In this document: piece after piece, positions 34,543-42,623 of the stretch
How positions within the stretch are numbered: position 1 is the first letter of the stretch
Layout of the letters: every line of letters starts with the position of its first letter
NCBI RefSeq assembly: GCF_000429905.1
Contig: NZ_AUCT01000002.1
Coordinates: 372,001 to 436,000, forward strand
Source: Desulfatibacillum aliphaticivorans DSM 15576
Lineage (GTDB): Bacteria; Desulfobacterota; Desulfobacteria; Desulfobacterales; Desulfatibacillaceae
Reading direction: 5' to 3'
DNA length: 64,000 nucleotides
The notes under the pieces: generated by a model
What the model was told of the DNA's origin: nothing
What the model saw: the letters and a program-made list of their open reading frames with translations, nothing else
Database searches by the model: none
Position numbers and translations under genes: made by a program

Positions 34543-35430
34543 ATGGCCACAGATTATTCAAAGAACCACATTGGGAAAGATCGGCCATTTCCCCGAGCCT
34601 TGATCGTCGAAGGGGGAGCCATGCGGGGAGTCTTCGCTGCTGGTGTGTTGGACGGCTTCCTTGCAGAGGGGTTTAATCCTTTTGACTTGTGTTTGGGAGT
34701 TTCCGCCGGGGCGGCCAACTTGGCGGCCTTCCTGGCGGAAATGCCCGGCCGAAACCTCAAAGTCTTCACAGACTACTCGTTACGCCCCCAATTCATCAGC
34801 TTATTCCGCTTCCTCAAATGCGGCCACCTCATGGACCTGGACTGGCTGTGGGATATCACCATCAAGGAAGTCCGCCTGGACCTGAAAACCATCATGGCTT
34901 CCGGCAAGGAGTTCATCATCTGCCTCACGGACGTGAACACCGGCCGAGCCGTCTACAAAAGGCCCGGCATGGACGACCTGGAAGAAGCCCTGAAAGCCTC
35001 CAGCGCTTTGCCCATTCTGTATAGAGGATTTCCCCGGATCGACAACCGGGCTTGCGTGGACGGAGGCGTGGCCGATCCCATTCCCATCAGGCAGGCCTTG
35101 AAAATGGGCGCAAAAAAAATTATGGTCATCCGATCCAGGCCGAAAAGTTATTTTAAAAACGAAAAATTCTCGCAAAAAATTCTGTCGCGCCAATTAAAAA
35201 ACTATCCGGCCCTGGCTCAGGCGGCGTCCCATAGAGTGCGGCGCTACAACGAATCTATAGAACTGATTCGCAAACCCCCAACGGGCGTTTGGATTCAGGA
35301 AATCTGCCCGCCGGAAAATTTCAAACCCGGCCGTTTGGGCAAAGACAAAAAAGTGCTCCTTGAAGGATACGAACAAGGCAAGGCCGCGGCCGGCGGCATA
35401 ATCAGGGAATGGAATTCCCATGAAAGTTGA
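34543..35430 (+). CDS. patatin-like phospholipase/acylhydrolase
   Basis: A 295-residue patatin-family lipase. The nucleophile elbow GxSxG appears as LGVSAGAANLAAF, the oxyanion loop as EGGAMRGVFAAGVLDG, and the catalytic Asp in DGGVADPIP. It resembles the RssA/YjjU type without a signal peptide, so it probably hydrolyses phospholipids or other acyl esters at the inner face of the membrane and may feed fatty acids to the adjacent beta-oxidation operon. I chose ATG 34543 because AGAGGGG precedes it; a longer frame from 34456 overlaps the previous gene. Its end overlaps the thioesterase gene by 11 bp. Confidence 0.85.
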   Translation: MATDYSKNHIGKDRPFPRALIVEGGAMRGVFAAGVLDGFLAEGFNPFDLCLGVSAGAANLAAFLAEMPGRNLKVFTDYSLRPQFISLFRFLKCGHLMDLDWLWDITIKEVRLDLKTIMASGKEFIICLTDVNTGRAVYKRPGMDDLEEALKASSALPILYRGFPRIDNRACVDGGVADPIPIRQALKMGAKKIMVIRSRPKSYFKNEKFSQKILSRQLKNYPALAQAASHRVRRYNESIELIRKPPTGVWIQEICPPENFKPGRLGKDKKVLLEGYEQGKAAAGGIIREWNSHES

Positions 35431-36148
35431 ACTGGAAAAGCAAACCCGGTTTTTTGAGCTTAAGGCGGATTTTTCCCTGCGGCCCCGGGCCTTGGTGAAC
35501 TATCTGCAAGAGGTTGCGGCCATCCATTCGGAGCAGGTGGGGTTCGGCGCCAAGGATCTGATCAATTCAGGAAACGCCTGGGTTCTGCATAGGATCGGCG
35601 TGCAAATCCACCGGCCTCCCACCCTGGGAGAAAAGCTGAAAGTGCTCACGTGGCATACGGGTCAAAAGGCCTTTAGGGCCTATCGCGATTTTGAAATTCT
35701 TTGCGGGGATGAGGTTTTAGTTTCGGCCAAGAGCTTTTGGCTGTTCATCGACCTGGCCCGGAAAAAAATCGTCCGCCCCCCAAAGCACGCCAGCGAAACC
35801 TACACCCAGGAGCCCGGCATTGACTGGGACCTGAGCATCGACGAATGGAAGCCCGACCAAAAAGCCGTTCCCGAGCACGTCTGCACCATCCCCACCCGGC
35901 CGTCCGACTACGATCCCCTGGGCCACGTCAACAACGCCGTGTACTTTGACTACCTGGAAACCCTCATCGCCTCGGCCTTTCCCCAGGGCGGCAAGATCCA
36001 AAGCATGGTCGTCCAATTTTCCCGGGAAATCCCCCGGGGCGTGGAAGCGATCCAGGCCGGCCTGTGGCCTCAGGATGAAGGGTACGCCTTCCGCATCTTC
36101 TCCGGCGACAACATCTACTCCACCGGAGAATTTCAGCTATTTTCCTAA
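35420..36148 (+). CDS. acyl-ACP thioesterase family protein
   Basis: A 242-residue double-hotdog protein of the acyl-ACP thioesterase family (FatA/FatB-like bacterial type). The first hotdog spans RFFELKADFSLRPRALVNYL to GDEVLVSAKSFWLFIDL; the second contains RPSDYDPLGHVNNAVYFDYL with the conserved His/Asn positions. It would release fatty acids from ACP or CoA. Overlap with the patatin gene by 11 bp suggests translational coupling. In anaerobes such enzymes can trim acyl-CoA or acyl-ACP; the true carrier is not known here. Confidence 0.8.
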   Translation: MKVELEKQTRFFELKADFSLRPRALVNYLQEVAAIHSEQVGFGAKDLINSGNAWVLHRIGVQIHRPPTLGEKLKVLTWHTGQKAFRAYRDFEILCGDEVLVSAKSFWLFIDLARKKIVRPPKHASETYTQEPGIDWDLSIDEWKPDQKAVPEHVCTIPTRPSDYDPLGHVNNAVYFDYLETLIASAFPQGGKIQSMVVQFSREIPRGVEAIQAGLWPQDEGYAFRIFSGDNIYSTGEFQLFS

Positions 36149-36169
36149 ACTCAAAGCCGCCCAGAAAGA

Positions 36170-36652
36170 TTAGGGCAATTCAAAATCCTCAGCGACCTTG
36201 TGAACCTGAAAAGTGACGTCCATATCGATGTGACGATATTTCATAGTATCCTCATCAAGATATATTATTTCATAAGCATCATAATATAATGGATCTTCCG
36301 GGTCCGCAGGCAAGAACTGGTCACCTTTCAGCGCCCCTTTTGTAATGGTAAAATAGATCGGGCCGGATACGCCCCACATCCCCACCTCGATTTGCTCCCT
36401 TACGTATTGCGCGCCTGGCTTTGAAGTCTGAAACTGAACCTTGTATGTGCCGTCGGATGATCTTGTGACTAGCCATTTTTGCTGTTCTCCTTGATCATTC
36501 ACCATTTCCCCCAGCCATTTCCCGATCATCAGGCTCCGGTTATTTGCGCTATACGTTGAGGCGCTATACTTGACATTGGATTTTCGTGCTGTTTCACAAC
36601 CAATCGAGAACGCCAAACAGATCATCAATGCAACACATGCCAACTTTTTCAT
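36170..36652 (-). CDS. lipoprotein of unknown function
   Basis: A 160-residue predicted lipoprotein: start MKKLACVALMICLAFSIGC has a lipobox (FSIGC) with cleavage before Cys. The mature part is a small beta-rich domain (RSLMIGKWLGEMVNDQGEQQ, YKVQFQTSKPG) reminiscent of a lipocalin or jelly-roll, without a family I can name. The frame begins six codons upstream at 36670; ATG 36652 is preferred because GGAG precedes it and the signal peptide starts there. It is convergent with the thioesterase gene (21 nt). The 208-nt gap to 36862 shows no gene or clear promoter. Confidence 0.6.
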   Translation of the reverse strand: MKKLACVALMICLAFSIGCETARKSNVKYSASTYSANNRSLMIGKWLGEMVNDQGEQQKWLVTRSSDGTYKVQFQTSKPGAQYVREQIEVGMWGVSGPIYFTITKGALKGDQFLPADPEDPLYYDAYEIIYLDEDTMKYRHIDMDVTFQVHKVAEDFELP

Positions 36653-36861
36653 GCTTAATCTCCATACCAACTACTTGAGACAGGAATTATACAGTCAAAA
36701 ATACCGCCCATAATCAGTTATGCATATCATAACTTGGTAAACTTTACCAATGGTTGACATAGAAGTAAGAAGGCAGGGTGAATTTATGAAAAATGTCTAA
36801 GAGGACAAACATCGACCGCATGCGCGAAAGCTCCGGCGCATCGCATTTATAAGCTGCGACC

Positions 36862-37299
36862 TTAAACAGTATCAATCTGTTCTACAGCGTCCCCTACCGA
36901 AATGCTTCCCCCATTCAAAACCCGGGCGAACACGCCCTCCCGGGGCATGATGCAGTCCCCGGCCTGATAATAAATGGCGCATTTTTTGTGGCACTCCTTG
37001 CCGATCTGGGTGATTTCCACCACGGCCTCTTTACCCAGCCTGAATCGTGAGCCTATTGGCGCATTTTTCCAGTCTATGCCCGTGGTGGAAATGTTCTCGG
37101 CGAAATCTCCAAACCCCACGTCCAGGCCCTTATCCTTGGCCCAGTCAATGGCCTCGGCCGACAAAAAACTCACCTGCCGATGCCAAGGGCCTGCATGGGC
37201 GTCATTCTCCAACCCGTGCTCTTTGATCAAGAGGGCTTCCTGCACGCAGGTCTTACGGGTTCCCTTTTTCTTGCTATACGCAATAGAGACTATTTTCAT
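36862..37299 (-). CDS. MOSC-domain protein
   Basis: A 145-residue single-domain MOSC protein. The family binds pterin-molybdenum or transfers sulfur around molybdenum cofactor, and the conserved cysteine motif GKECHKKCAIYYQAGDCIMP is present, followed by REGVFARVLNGGSISVGD. It could serve maturation of Mo/W enzymes such as the formate dehydrogenase at the start of the window. The ATG overlaps the stop of the upstream HTH gene by 4 bp, so they form one operon. Confidence 0.85.
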   Translation of the reverse strand: MKIVSIAYSKKKGTRKTCVQEALLIKEHGLENDAHAGPWHRQVSFLSAEAIDWAKDKGLDVGFGDFAENISTTGIDWKNAPIGSRFRLGKEAVVEITQIGKECHKKCAIYYQAGDCIMPREGVFARVLNGGSISVGDAVEQIDTV

Positions 37300-37712
37300 T
37301 TGCTCGGTTCTCCTTCCCCCGCTCCTTTATCGTCAAACGCGGGCGACAAGGACTTGATCACCCCGCATTCCCGGCACCGTCCCAGGACATCCTTGGAATC
37401 GTGCGAGGAATGCCCCTGGCACTGGGTGCCATGAATCATCCAGCACATATCCCCGGACTGAAACTCCCAGGCCGGGCAACTTCTTTTCACCTTGGGCGGA
37501 CAGTTGCTTACAGCCCAACACGCCTTCTTTCTTCCTTTTTTTTCCTTGCGGGAAATTAAAAAATACATCTGCCTTTCCACATGGGCCGGGATCTTCCTCC
37601 AACCCTGCTCATAACTGTGCACGGCCTTCACCGACACGCCCAACAGATCCGCCAGGGCCGTCTGGGTTTTTTTCAGGGCTTTTCGCAACAATATAAATTG
37701 TTCATTGTCCAT
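37296..37712 (-). CDS. HTH protein with Cys-rich two-CW-like C-terminus
   Basis: A 138-residue protein. The N-terminal part is an XRE-type helix-turn-helix: TQTALADLLGVSVKAVHSYE. The remainder is rich in cysteine and tryptophan (KACWAVSNCPPKVKRSCPAW and CWMIHGTQCQG, then CRECGVI), the look of a two-CW metal- or cluster-binding module. It may sense Fe-S or metal state. ATG 37712 is preferred; an upstream TTG at 37733 is in frame. It is divergent from nifU, with a palindromic operator in between, and overlaps the MOSC gene by 4 bp. Confidence 0.7.
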   Translation of the reverse strand: MDNEQFILLRKALKKTQTALADLLGVSVKAVHSYEQGWRKIPAHVERQMYFLISRKEKKGRKKACWAVSNCPPKVKRSCPAWEFQSGDMCWMIHGTQCQGHSSHDSKDVLGRCRECGVIKSLSPAFDDKGAGEGEPSK

Positions 37713-37811
37713 AATCGGAATCCCGCCTTGCAATAATTTAAACTTCCCTATATAAGTTTACCCTTGACAGGCTCCCTAAGCATGCACCATATTTTATGCG
37801 CTTGAAGTATA

Positions 37812-37857
37812 TACCACAATGTGGTACTTTTCAAGATAAGAAGCCAAATGCTATAAT
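37812..37857 (+). promoter_or_regulatory. nifU promoter with palindromic operator
   Basis: The perfect palindrome TACCACA-A-TGTGGTA at 37812-37826 abuts a promoter with TTTCAA (37829-37834, weak -35), a 17-nt spacer and TATAAT (37852-37857, perfect -10). The start of transcription would be about 37864. A repressor here would block nifU-nifS-cysE-cysK, in keeping with cysteine or Fe-S feedback control (Rrf2/IscR-like or the divergent HTH protein). Binding is inferred, not shown. Confidence 0.55.
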
Positions 37858-37922
37858 GCAAGAACAGCTTTAAAATCATAAATATATGCTTGGGGCCGTT
37901 TTCAAAGCGGCGGGAGGTGTCT

Positions 37923-38738
37923 ATGTGGGAATACACAGGAAAAGTTAAAGACCATTTCCTCAACCCCCGGAATGTGGGCGTTGTGGAAAATGCGGACGGC
38001 ATCGGTGAAGTAGGCTCCCTGGCTTGCGGGGACGCACTCAAGCTCAGCTTCAAGCTGGGTTCCGACAATAAAATTGAAGACGTGAAGTTCCAGACCTTCG
38101 GATGCGCCAGCGCCATTGCCTCCTCGTCCGTACTCACGGAAATGCTTAAAGGCATGACTTTGGAAGAGGCGGAAAAGGTGAGCAACGAGGACATTGCCGA
38201 AGCCCTGGGCGGGCTGCCCCGGGAGAAAATGCACTGTTCGGTCATGGGCCGCGACGCCCTGGAAAAAGCCATTTCCAATTTCCGGGGGCAGGAGGCCAAA
38301 AAGGCGGACGGCCAGATTGTGTGCGATTGTTTTGGCGTGACCGACAAGGAAATCCACCGTGTGGTGAAAGAGCATAACCTATCCTCCATCGAGGAGGTCA
38401 CCAATTACGTGAAGGCGGGAGGCGGCTGTCAGAAGTGCCACGCCGACATCCAGGAAATCCTGGACTCCTACAAGGGAGACGTTAAGCCCAAACCGGCTCC
38501 GTTGACTAACATCCGGAAGATCCAGCTTATTCAGGAGACCCTGGAGCGGGAAGTCCGCCCCACCCTGAAGCAGGACGGCGGAGACATCGAGCTGGTGGAC
38601 GTGGACGGGGATAAGGTCCTTGTCAGGCTCCAGGGCCGTTGCTCCAGTTGCCAGGCTTCCCAGGCGACCCTGAAAGGCCACGTGGAGGCCAAATTGCGTG
38701 AACTGGTGGTTGATACCCTTGTGGTGGAGGAGGTTTAA
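37923..38738 (+). CDS. nifU: NifU Fe-S cluster scaffold, full-length three-domain
   Basis: A 271-residue full-length NifU. Residues 1-120 are an IscU-like scaffold (MWEYTGKVKDHFLNPRNVGV, cluster cysteines in LACGD, FGCAS and MHCSVMG). The middle is a [2Fe-2S] BFD domain (CDCFGVTDKEIHRVVKEH... GGGCQKCHADI). The C-terminal NFU domain has GRCSSCQAS, the CxxC for cluster transfer. Start ATG 37923 with GGGAGGTG upstream. No other nif genes are adjacent, so it acts as the housekeeping assembly system of an anaerobe. NifS, its sulfur donor, follows 2 nt after. Confidence 0.95.
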   Translation: MWEYTGKVKDHFLNPRNVGVVENADGIGEVGSLACGDALKLSFKLGSDNKIEDVKFQTFGCASAIASSSVLTEMLKGMTLEEAEKVSNEDIAEALGGLPREKMHCSVMGRDALEKAISNFRGQEAKKADGQIVCDCFGVTDKEIHRVVKEHNLSSIEEVTNYVKAGGGCQKCHADIQEILDSYKGDVKPKPAPLTNIRKIQLIQETLEREVRPTLKQDGGDIELVDVDGDKVLVRLQGRCSSCQASQATLKGHVEAKLRELVVDTLVVEEV

Positions 38739-38740
38739 TT

Positions 38741-39907
38741 ATGGATACCATTTACCTGGATAACAACGCCACGACCATGACGGCGCCCGAAGTATTGCAG
38801 GAAATGCTGCCCTATTTTTCCGAGTTGTACGGAAACCCCTCCAGCATGCATTCCTTTGGAGGGCAGGTGGCGGAAAAAATCCGGGAGGCCAGGGCCAAAG
38901 TAGCTAAGTTGATCGGCGCCTCCCCCGACGAGATCCTTTTCACCAGTTGCGGGACGGAAAGCGACAGCACGGCCGTTATGGCGGCCCTGAACGCCCATCC
39001 GGAGAAAAAGCACATCGTCACCACCAAGGTGGAGCATCCGGCGATCAAAAGCCTGGTGGAGCACCTTGGGACCAAAGGTTACAGAACCACCTTCGTTCCG
39101 GTGGACGCCAAGGGAGACCTGGACCTGGAATTCCTGTTCGACAGCCTGGACGACGACACGGCCATTGTCAGCATCATGTGGGCCAATAACGAGACCGGGA
39201 CCATATTCCCCATTGAGGAAATCGCGGCCCAGGTGAAAAAACGCGGCATTGTGTTTCATACGGACGCGGTGCAGGCGGTGGGCAAAATCCCCCTCGACAT
39301 GGCCAATTCGTCGGTGGACATGCTGTCCATTTCCGGCCACAAGCTCCACGGCCCCAAAGGCGTGGGGGCGCTGTACATCCGCAAGGGAACCAAGTTTTCG
39401 CCCATGTTGATCGGCGGGCATCAGGAAAAGGGACGCCGTGCAGGCACGGAGAATACGGCATCCATCATCGGCCTGGGCAAGGCTGCGGAGCTGGCAGCCA
39501 AGAACATGGCCAAGGAAAACCTCCAGGTGGCGGCTTTGCGCGATCGCCTGGAAAAAGGACTGCTGGAAAAAATCCCCAACGCCAGGATCAACGGCAATCC
39601 GGACAGCCGCCTGCCCAACACCACGAACATCAGCTTTGAGTACGTGGAAGGCGAGGCCATTTTGCTGATGATGAACGAACTGGGCATTTGCGCATCCTCC
39701 GGCTCAGCCTGTACCTCCGGCTCCCTGGAGCCGTCCCATGTGCTGAGAGCCATGGGGGTTCCCTTTACCTGCGCCCACGGGTCCATCCGGTTTTCCCTGA
39801 GCATATACAACACTCAGGAGGAAATCGACTTTGTGATTGAAAAGCTGCCGCCTGTGATCCAGCGGCTGAGGGACATGTCCCCGTTCTGGGCCGACAGGCC
39901 CCAATAA
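38741..39907 (+). CDS. nifS: cysteine desulfurase NifS
   Basis: A 388-residue PLP enzyme that passes sulfur from cysteine to NifU. Family marks: MDTIYLDNNATTMTAPEVL at the start, the PLP lysine in SISGHKLHGPKGVGALYI, and the catalytic Cys in GICASSGSACTSGSLEPSH. Group I type, with the long flexible loop. GGAGGAGG precedes ATG 38741. It pairs with nifU upstream and with cysE and cysK downstream, so the operon makes cysteine and uses it at once for clusters. Confidence 0.95.
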   Translation: MDTIYLDNNATTMTAPEVLQEMLPYFSELYGNPSSMHSFGGQVAEKIREARAKVAKLIGASPDEILFTSCGTESDSTAVMAALNAHPEKKHIVTTKVEHPAIKSLVEHLGTKGYRTTFVPVDAKGDLDLEFLFDSLDDDTAIVSIMWANNETGTIFPIEEIAAQVKKRGIVFHTDAVQAVGKIPLDMANSSVDMLSISGHKLHGPKGVGALYIRKGTKFSPMLIGGHQEKGRRAGTENTASIIGLGKAAELAAKNMAKENLQVAALRDRLEKGLLEKIPNARINGNPDSRLPNTTNISFEYVEGEAILLMMNELGICASSGSACTSGSLEPSHVLRAMGVPFTCAHGSIRFSLSIYNTQEEIDFVIEKLPPVIQRLRDMSPFWADRPQ

Positions 39908-39920
39908 CGGAGGCGCTGTT

Positions 39921-40868
39921 ATGAAAGACGACCGAAAAGACCAGCATACGTGCCGGGTCGGCGAGGAGTTGACCGCCAAGTACCGGAAAAAGCTGCCGGG
40001 CGTGGTGGACAAAATCCTGGATAACTGCGGCAAGGACTCGTGCATCTCCCACGTGGACTACGATCCCATTCCGTCCACGGAGAACCTGGAGGAGATCATC
40101 GACAAGCTGCGGGAGGTGGTGTTTCCCGGCTACTTCAGCAAAGAGCGCCTGGACCCGGTTAACCTGAGCTTTGTCCTGGGCAGGACCGTGACCGTGCTGT
40201 TTGAAATGCTTTCCCAGCAGATTTCAAACAGCATCCGACACGACTGCATGCGCTACGATCAGGAATGCAGCGATTGCGGGGATCGCGGCTTTGAAGCCGC
40301 CCTGGCTCTCCTGGACGCCCTGCCCGAAATCCGGGACGTCCTGGAGACCGACGTCCAGGCCGCCTTTGACGGGGACCCGGCGGCCCAGAGCCACGACGAG
40401 ATTATTTTCAGCTATCCGGGGCTGTACGCCATATTTGTGTACCGGATAGCGCACAAGCTGTACGAAATGGGCATCCCCCTTATGCCCAGGACTATGACGG
40501 AGTACGCCCACGGCCTCACCGGGATAGACATCCATCCCGGGGCGGCCATAGGCGGCCGTTTCGTCATAGACCACGGAACCGGCGTGGTTATTGGGGAAAC
40601 CACGGAAATCGGCGAGAACGTCCGCATATATCAGGGCGTGACCCTGGGGGCTTTGTCCCTGCCTAAAAACGCCGGGGAGGCTTTGCGGAACAAAAAACGC
40701 CACCCGACCATCGAGGACGATGTGATCATATACTCCGGGGCCACCATATTGGGCGGAGAAACCGTGATCGGCAAGGGCTCGGTCGTCGGCGGCAACGTGT
40801 GGCTGACGGAGTCCATACCGCCCGGAACCCGGGTGATTATGGAGCCGCCCACGCTCAGCTATCGTTAA
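39921..40868 (+). CDS. cysE: serine O-acetyltransferase (EpsC/long type)
   Basis: A 315-residue serine acetyltransferase, which makes O-acetylserine from serine and acetyl-CoA. The long N-terminal helical region and the C-terminal left-handed beta-helix (IDIHPGAAIGGRFVIDHGTG, VVIGETTEIGENVRIYQGVT, TILGGETVIGKGSVVGGNVW) match the EpsC-like variety rather than short E. coli CysE. Start ATG 39921 with ACGGAGG. It is followed 12 nt later by cysteine synthase. Confidence 0.9.
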   Translation: MKDDRKDQHTCRVGEELTAKYRKKLPGVVDKILDNCGKDSCISHVDYDPIPSTENLEEIIDKLREVVFPGYFSKERLDPVNLSFVLGRTVTVLFEMLSQQISNSIRHDCMRYDQECSDCGDRGFEAALALLDALPEIRDVLETDVQAAFDGDPAAQSHDEIIFSYPGLYAIFVYRIAHKLYEMGIPLMPRTMTEYAHGLTGIDIHPGAAIGGRFVIDHGTGVVIGETTEIGENVRIYQGVTLGALSLPKNAGEALRNKKRHPTIEDDVIIYSGATILGGETVIGKGSVVGGNVWLTESIPPGTRVIMEPPTLSYR

Positions 40869-40880
40869 CAAGGAGACGCC

Positions 40881-41804
40881 ATGCCTGTTTTAAAAAATAT
40901 TGCAAGCGCCATAGGCGGAACTCCTCTGGTAAAGCTAAATGCAATTACCCAGGGGCTTGAAGCGACCATTCTGGCCAAGCTGGAATTTTTCAATCCTCTG
41001 GGCAGCGTCAAAGACCGCATTGGAGAGGCCATGATCCGGACCGGTGAAAAAAGCGGTCAAATAACTCCCGAAACCTTGATCGTGGAGCCCACCAGCGGCA
41101 ACACGGGCATAGCCCTGGCTTTTGTGTGCGCGGCCAAAGGCCAGAAGCTATGCCTGACCATGCCCGACTCCATGAGCATGGAACGCCGCAAGCTCCTGAA
41201 GCACCTTGGCGCGGAACTGGTGCTTACTCCCGGAGCCGAAGGCATGGCCGGCGCCATCAAAAAGGCGGAGGAAATCGTCAAGTCCTCGCCCAACGCCTTT
41301 ATGCCCAACCAGTTCGCCAATCCGGCCAACCCGGCGATCCACCGGGAAACCACGGCCCAGGAAATCTGGCGGGACACTTACGGAAAGGCCGATATTCTGG
41401 TTGCGGGCGTGGGTACGGGCGGAACCATCACCGGGATCAGCCAGGCGATTAAGGAACGCAATAAGGAGTTCCGGTCCATTGCAGTGGAGCCGGCGGATTC
41501 CCCCGTGTTGTCGGGGGGCGCCAAAGGCCCTCATAAGATCCAGGGGATCGGCGCCGGATTCGTGCCCGAAATCCTGGACAGATCCATGATTGACGAGGTT
41601 GCGACCGTCACCAACGAACAGGCGTTTTCAACTGCGCGCCTGCTTGCCGCCAAAGAAGGCGTTTTATGCGGCATCTCATCCGGCGCAGCGGTGTGGGCCG
41701 CCATGGAAGCGGCGAAAAAGCCGGAGAACAAAGGCAAGTTGATTGTAGCAATTCTTCCCAGCACCGGAGAGCGTTACTTGAGTACAGAACTATTTGTCGA
41801 CTGA
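40881..41804 (+). CDS. cysK: cysteine synthase A
   Basis: A 307-residue PLP-dependent O-acetylserine sulfhydrylase. Seen are the PLP lysine in NPLGSVKDRIGEAMI, the phosphate and substrate loops TSGNTGIALAFV and GVGTGGTITG, and the C-terminal SSGAAVWAAMEA. The start ATG 40881 follows AAGGAG. It completes the pathway serine to cysteine with cysE upstream and provides the substrate of NifS two genes before. No clear terminator follows; a decayed hdr remnant begins at about 41880. Confidence 0.95.
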   Translation: MPVLKNIASAIGGTPLVKLNAITQGLEATILAKLEFFNPLGSVKDRIGEAMIRTGEKSGQITPETLIVEPTSGNTGIALAFVCAAKGQKLCLTMPDSMSMERRKLLKHLGAELVLTPGAEGMAGAIKKAEEIVKSSPNAFMPNQFANPANPAIHRETTAQEIWRDTYGKADILVAGVGTGGTITGISQAIKERNKEFRSIAVEPADSPVLSGGAKGPHKIQGIGAGFVPEILDRSMIDEVATVTNEQAFSTARLLAAKEGVLCGISSGAAVWAAMEAAKKPENKGKLIVAILPSTGERYLSTELFVD

Positions 41805-41879
41805 TTGAAACCTGTGGGGGGTTTTGTGACAGGGCTCATGCTGAAATCTTGTGGATACTTCAAACAATGCGAAACCCAC

Positions 41880-42449
41880 CCTAAAACTTAAAAAGCTGGA
41901 TAAAATCTTTGCCGACAAAGTCAACAGGCTGGCCCACACGGACTCGCGAATGTGCTTCCAATGCCGGGCCTGCTAAAATACCTGCCCTTTTGTGCAAGCC
42001 ATGGACTATTCGCCTCCCGCGATTTTGCGCCTTGTGCTGCTGGGCCAGGAAAAAACCGTTTTAAACAGCACAACCATTTGGACATGCGTAGGCTGCAATA
42101 CCTGCTCCACCATCTGCCCGCAACGATGGCAAATAAAATCCCAAAACGAATCCCGTATTTTCCCGGCTGCTCCATGGCCACCACGGCCAAGGAAAACAAC
42201 CAGCCCTTGCACGCCATGTGCGAAAGCCTTGGCTATAAACTCGTAGAACTTAAAGATTGGAACTGCTGCGGCAGCTCCTCTGCCCATAGCCTGAACCTGG
42301 AAATGCGCGTGACTTCCAAAAAGAAAATTCCGGTCATGCATTTTTCCGAACTGCTGGCCATCGCCCTGGGCGACGCCGGCAAAAAAGACTGGTTCACCAG
42401 GCGCCTGATCGACCCCATTCCTTTGTTAAGAGCCAGGGGAGTTTTGTAA
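41880..42449 (+). pseudogene. decayed HdrC-HdrB (heterodisulfide reductase) remnant
   Basis: Fragments in two frames. Frame 1 reads KLDKIFADKVNRLAHTDSRM then CFQCRAC, an in-frame TAA (41974-41976), then NTCPFVQAMDYSPPAILRLV and CVGCNTCSTICPQR, i.e. HdrC with its two cluster motifs. After about 42120 the homology moves to another frame: IPKRIPYFPGCSMATTAKEN and LVELKDWNCCGSSSAHSLN (HdrB CCG domain), ending in RLIDPIPLLRARGVL. Much of the middle of HdrB is missing. One stop, one frameshift and internal deletions make it a clear pseudogene of an HdrBC-type subunit. Confidence 0.85.
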
Positions 42450-42572
42450 GGCCGCCTAAATTCGGGCTGCAATAAAAGCGATTGGTCTGGACGGATAATG
42501 CGTTCCAGGGTAAATTACCCTCCGTTTGTTTGTACAACTGTTAACGATCTTGCTATAAATGCGGCTACGCAC

Positions 42573-42606
42573 AAAAAATTAAGGGCGTTCGCACCCTTAA
42601 TTTTTT
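42573..42606. terminator. bidirectional terminator hairpin
   Basis: AAAAAATTAAGGG (42573-42585) pairs perfectly with CCCTTAATTTTTT (42594-42606) around an 8-nt loop. A/T-rich ends on both sides let it terminate in both directions. On the plus strand it sits only 18 nt before the start of the metallophosphoesterase gene, so that gene's promoter must overlap it or lie upstream and be attenuated. Confidence 0.75.
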
Positions 42607-42623
42607 AAAATTTGGAGGGCCGG

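Noticed and set aside
37923..39907. Nitrogen-fixation locus
   Set aside because: Only nifU and nifS are found; in anaerobes these serve general Fe-S assembly and here sit with cysE and cysK.
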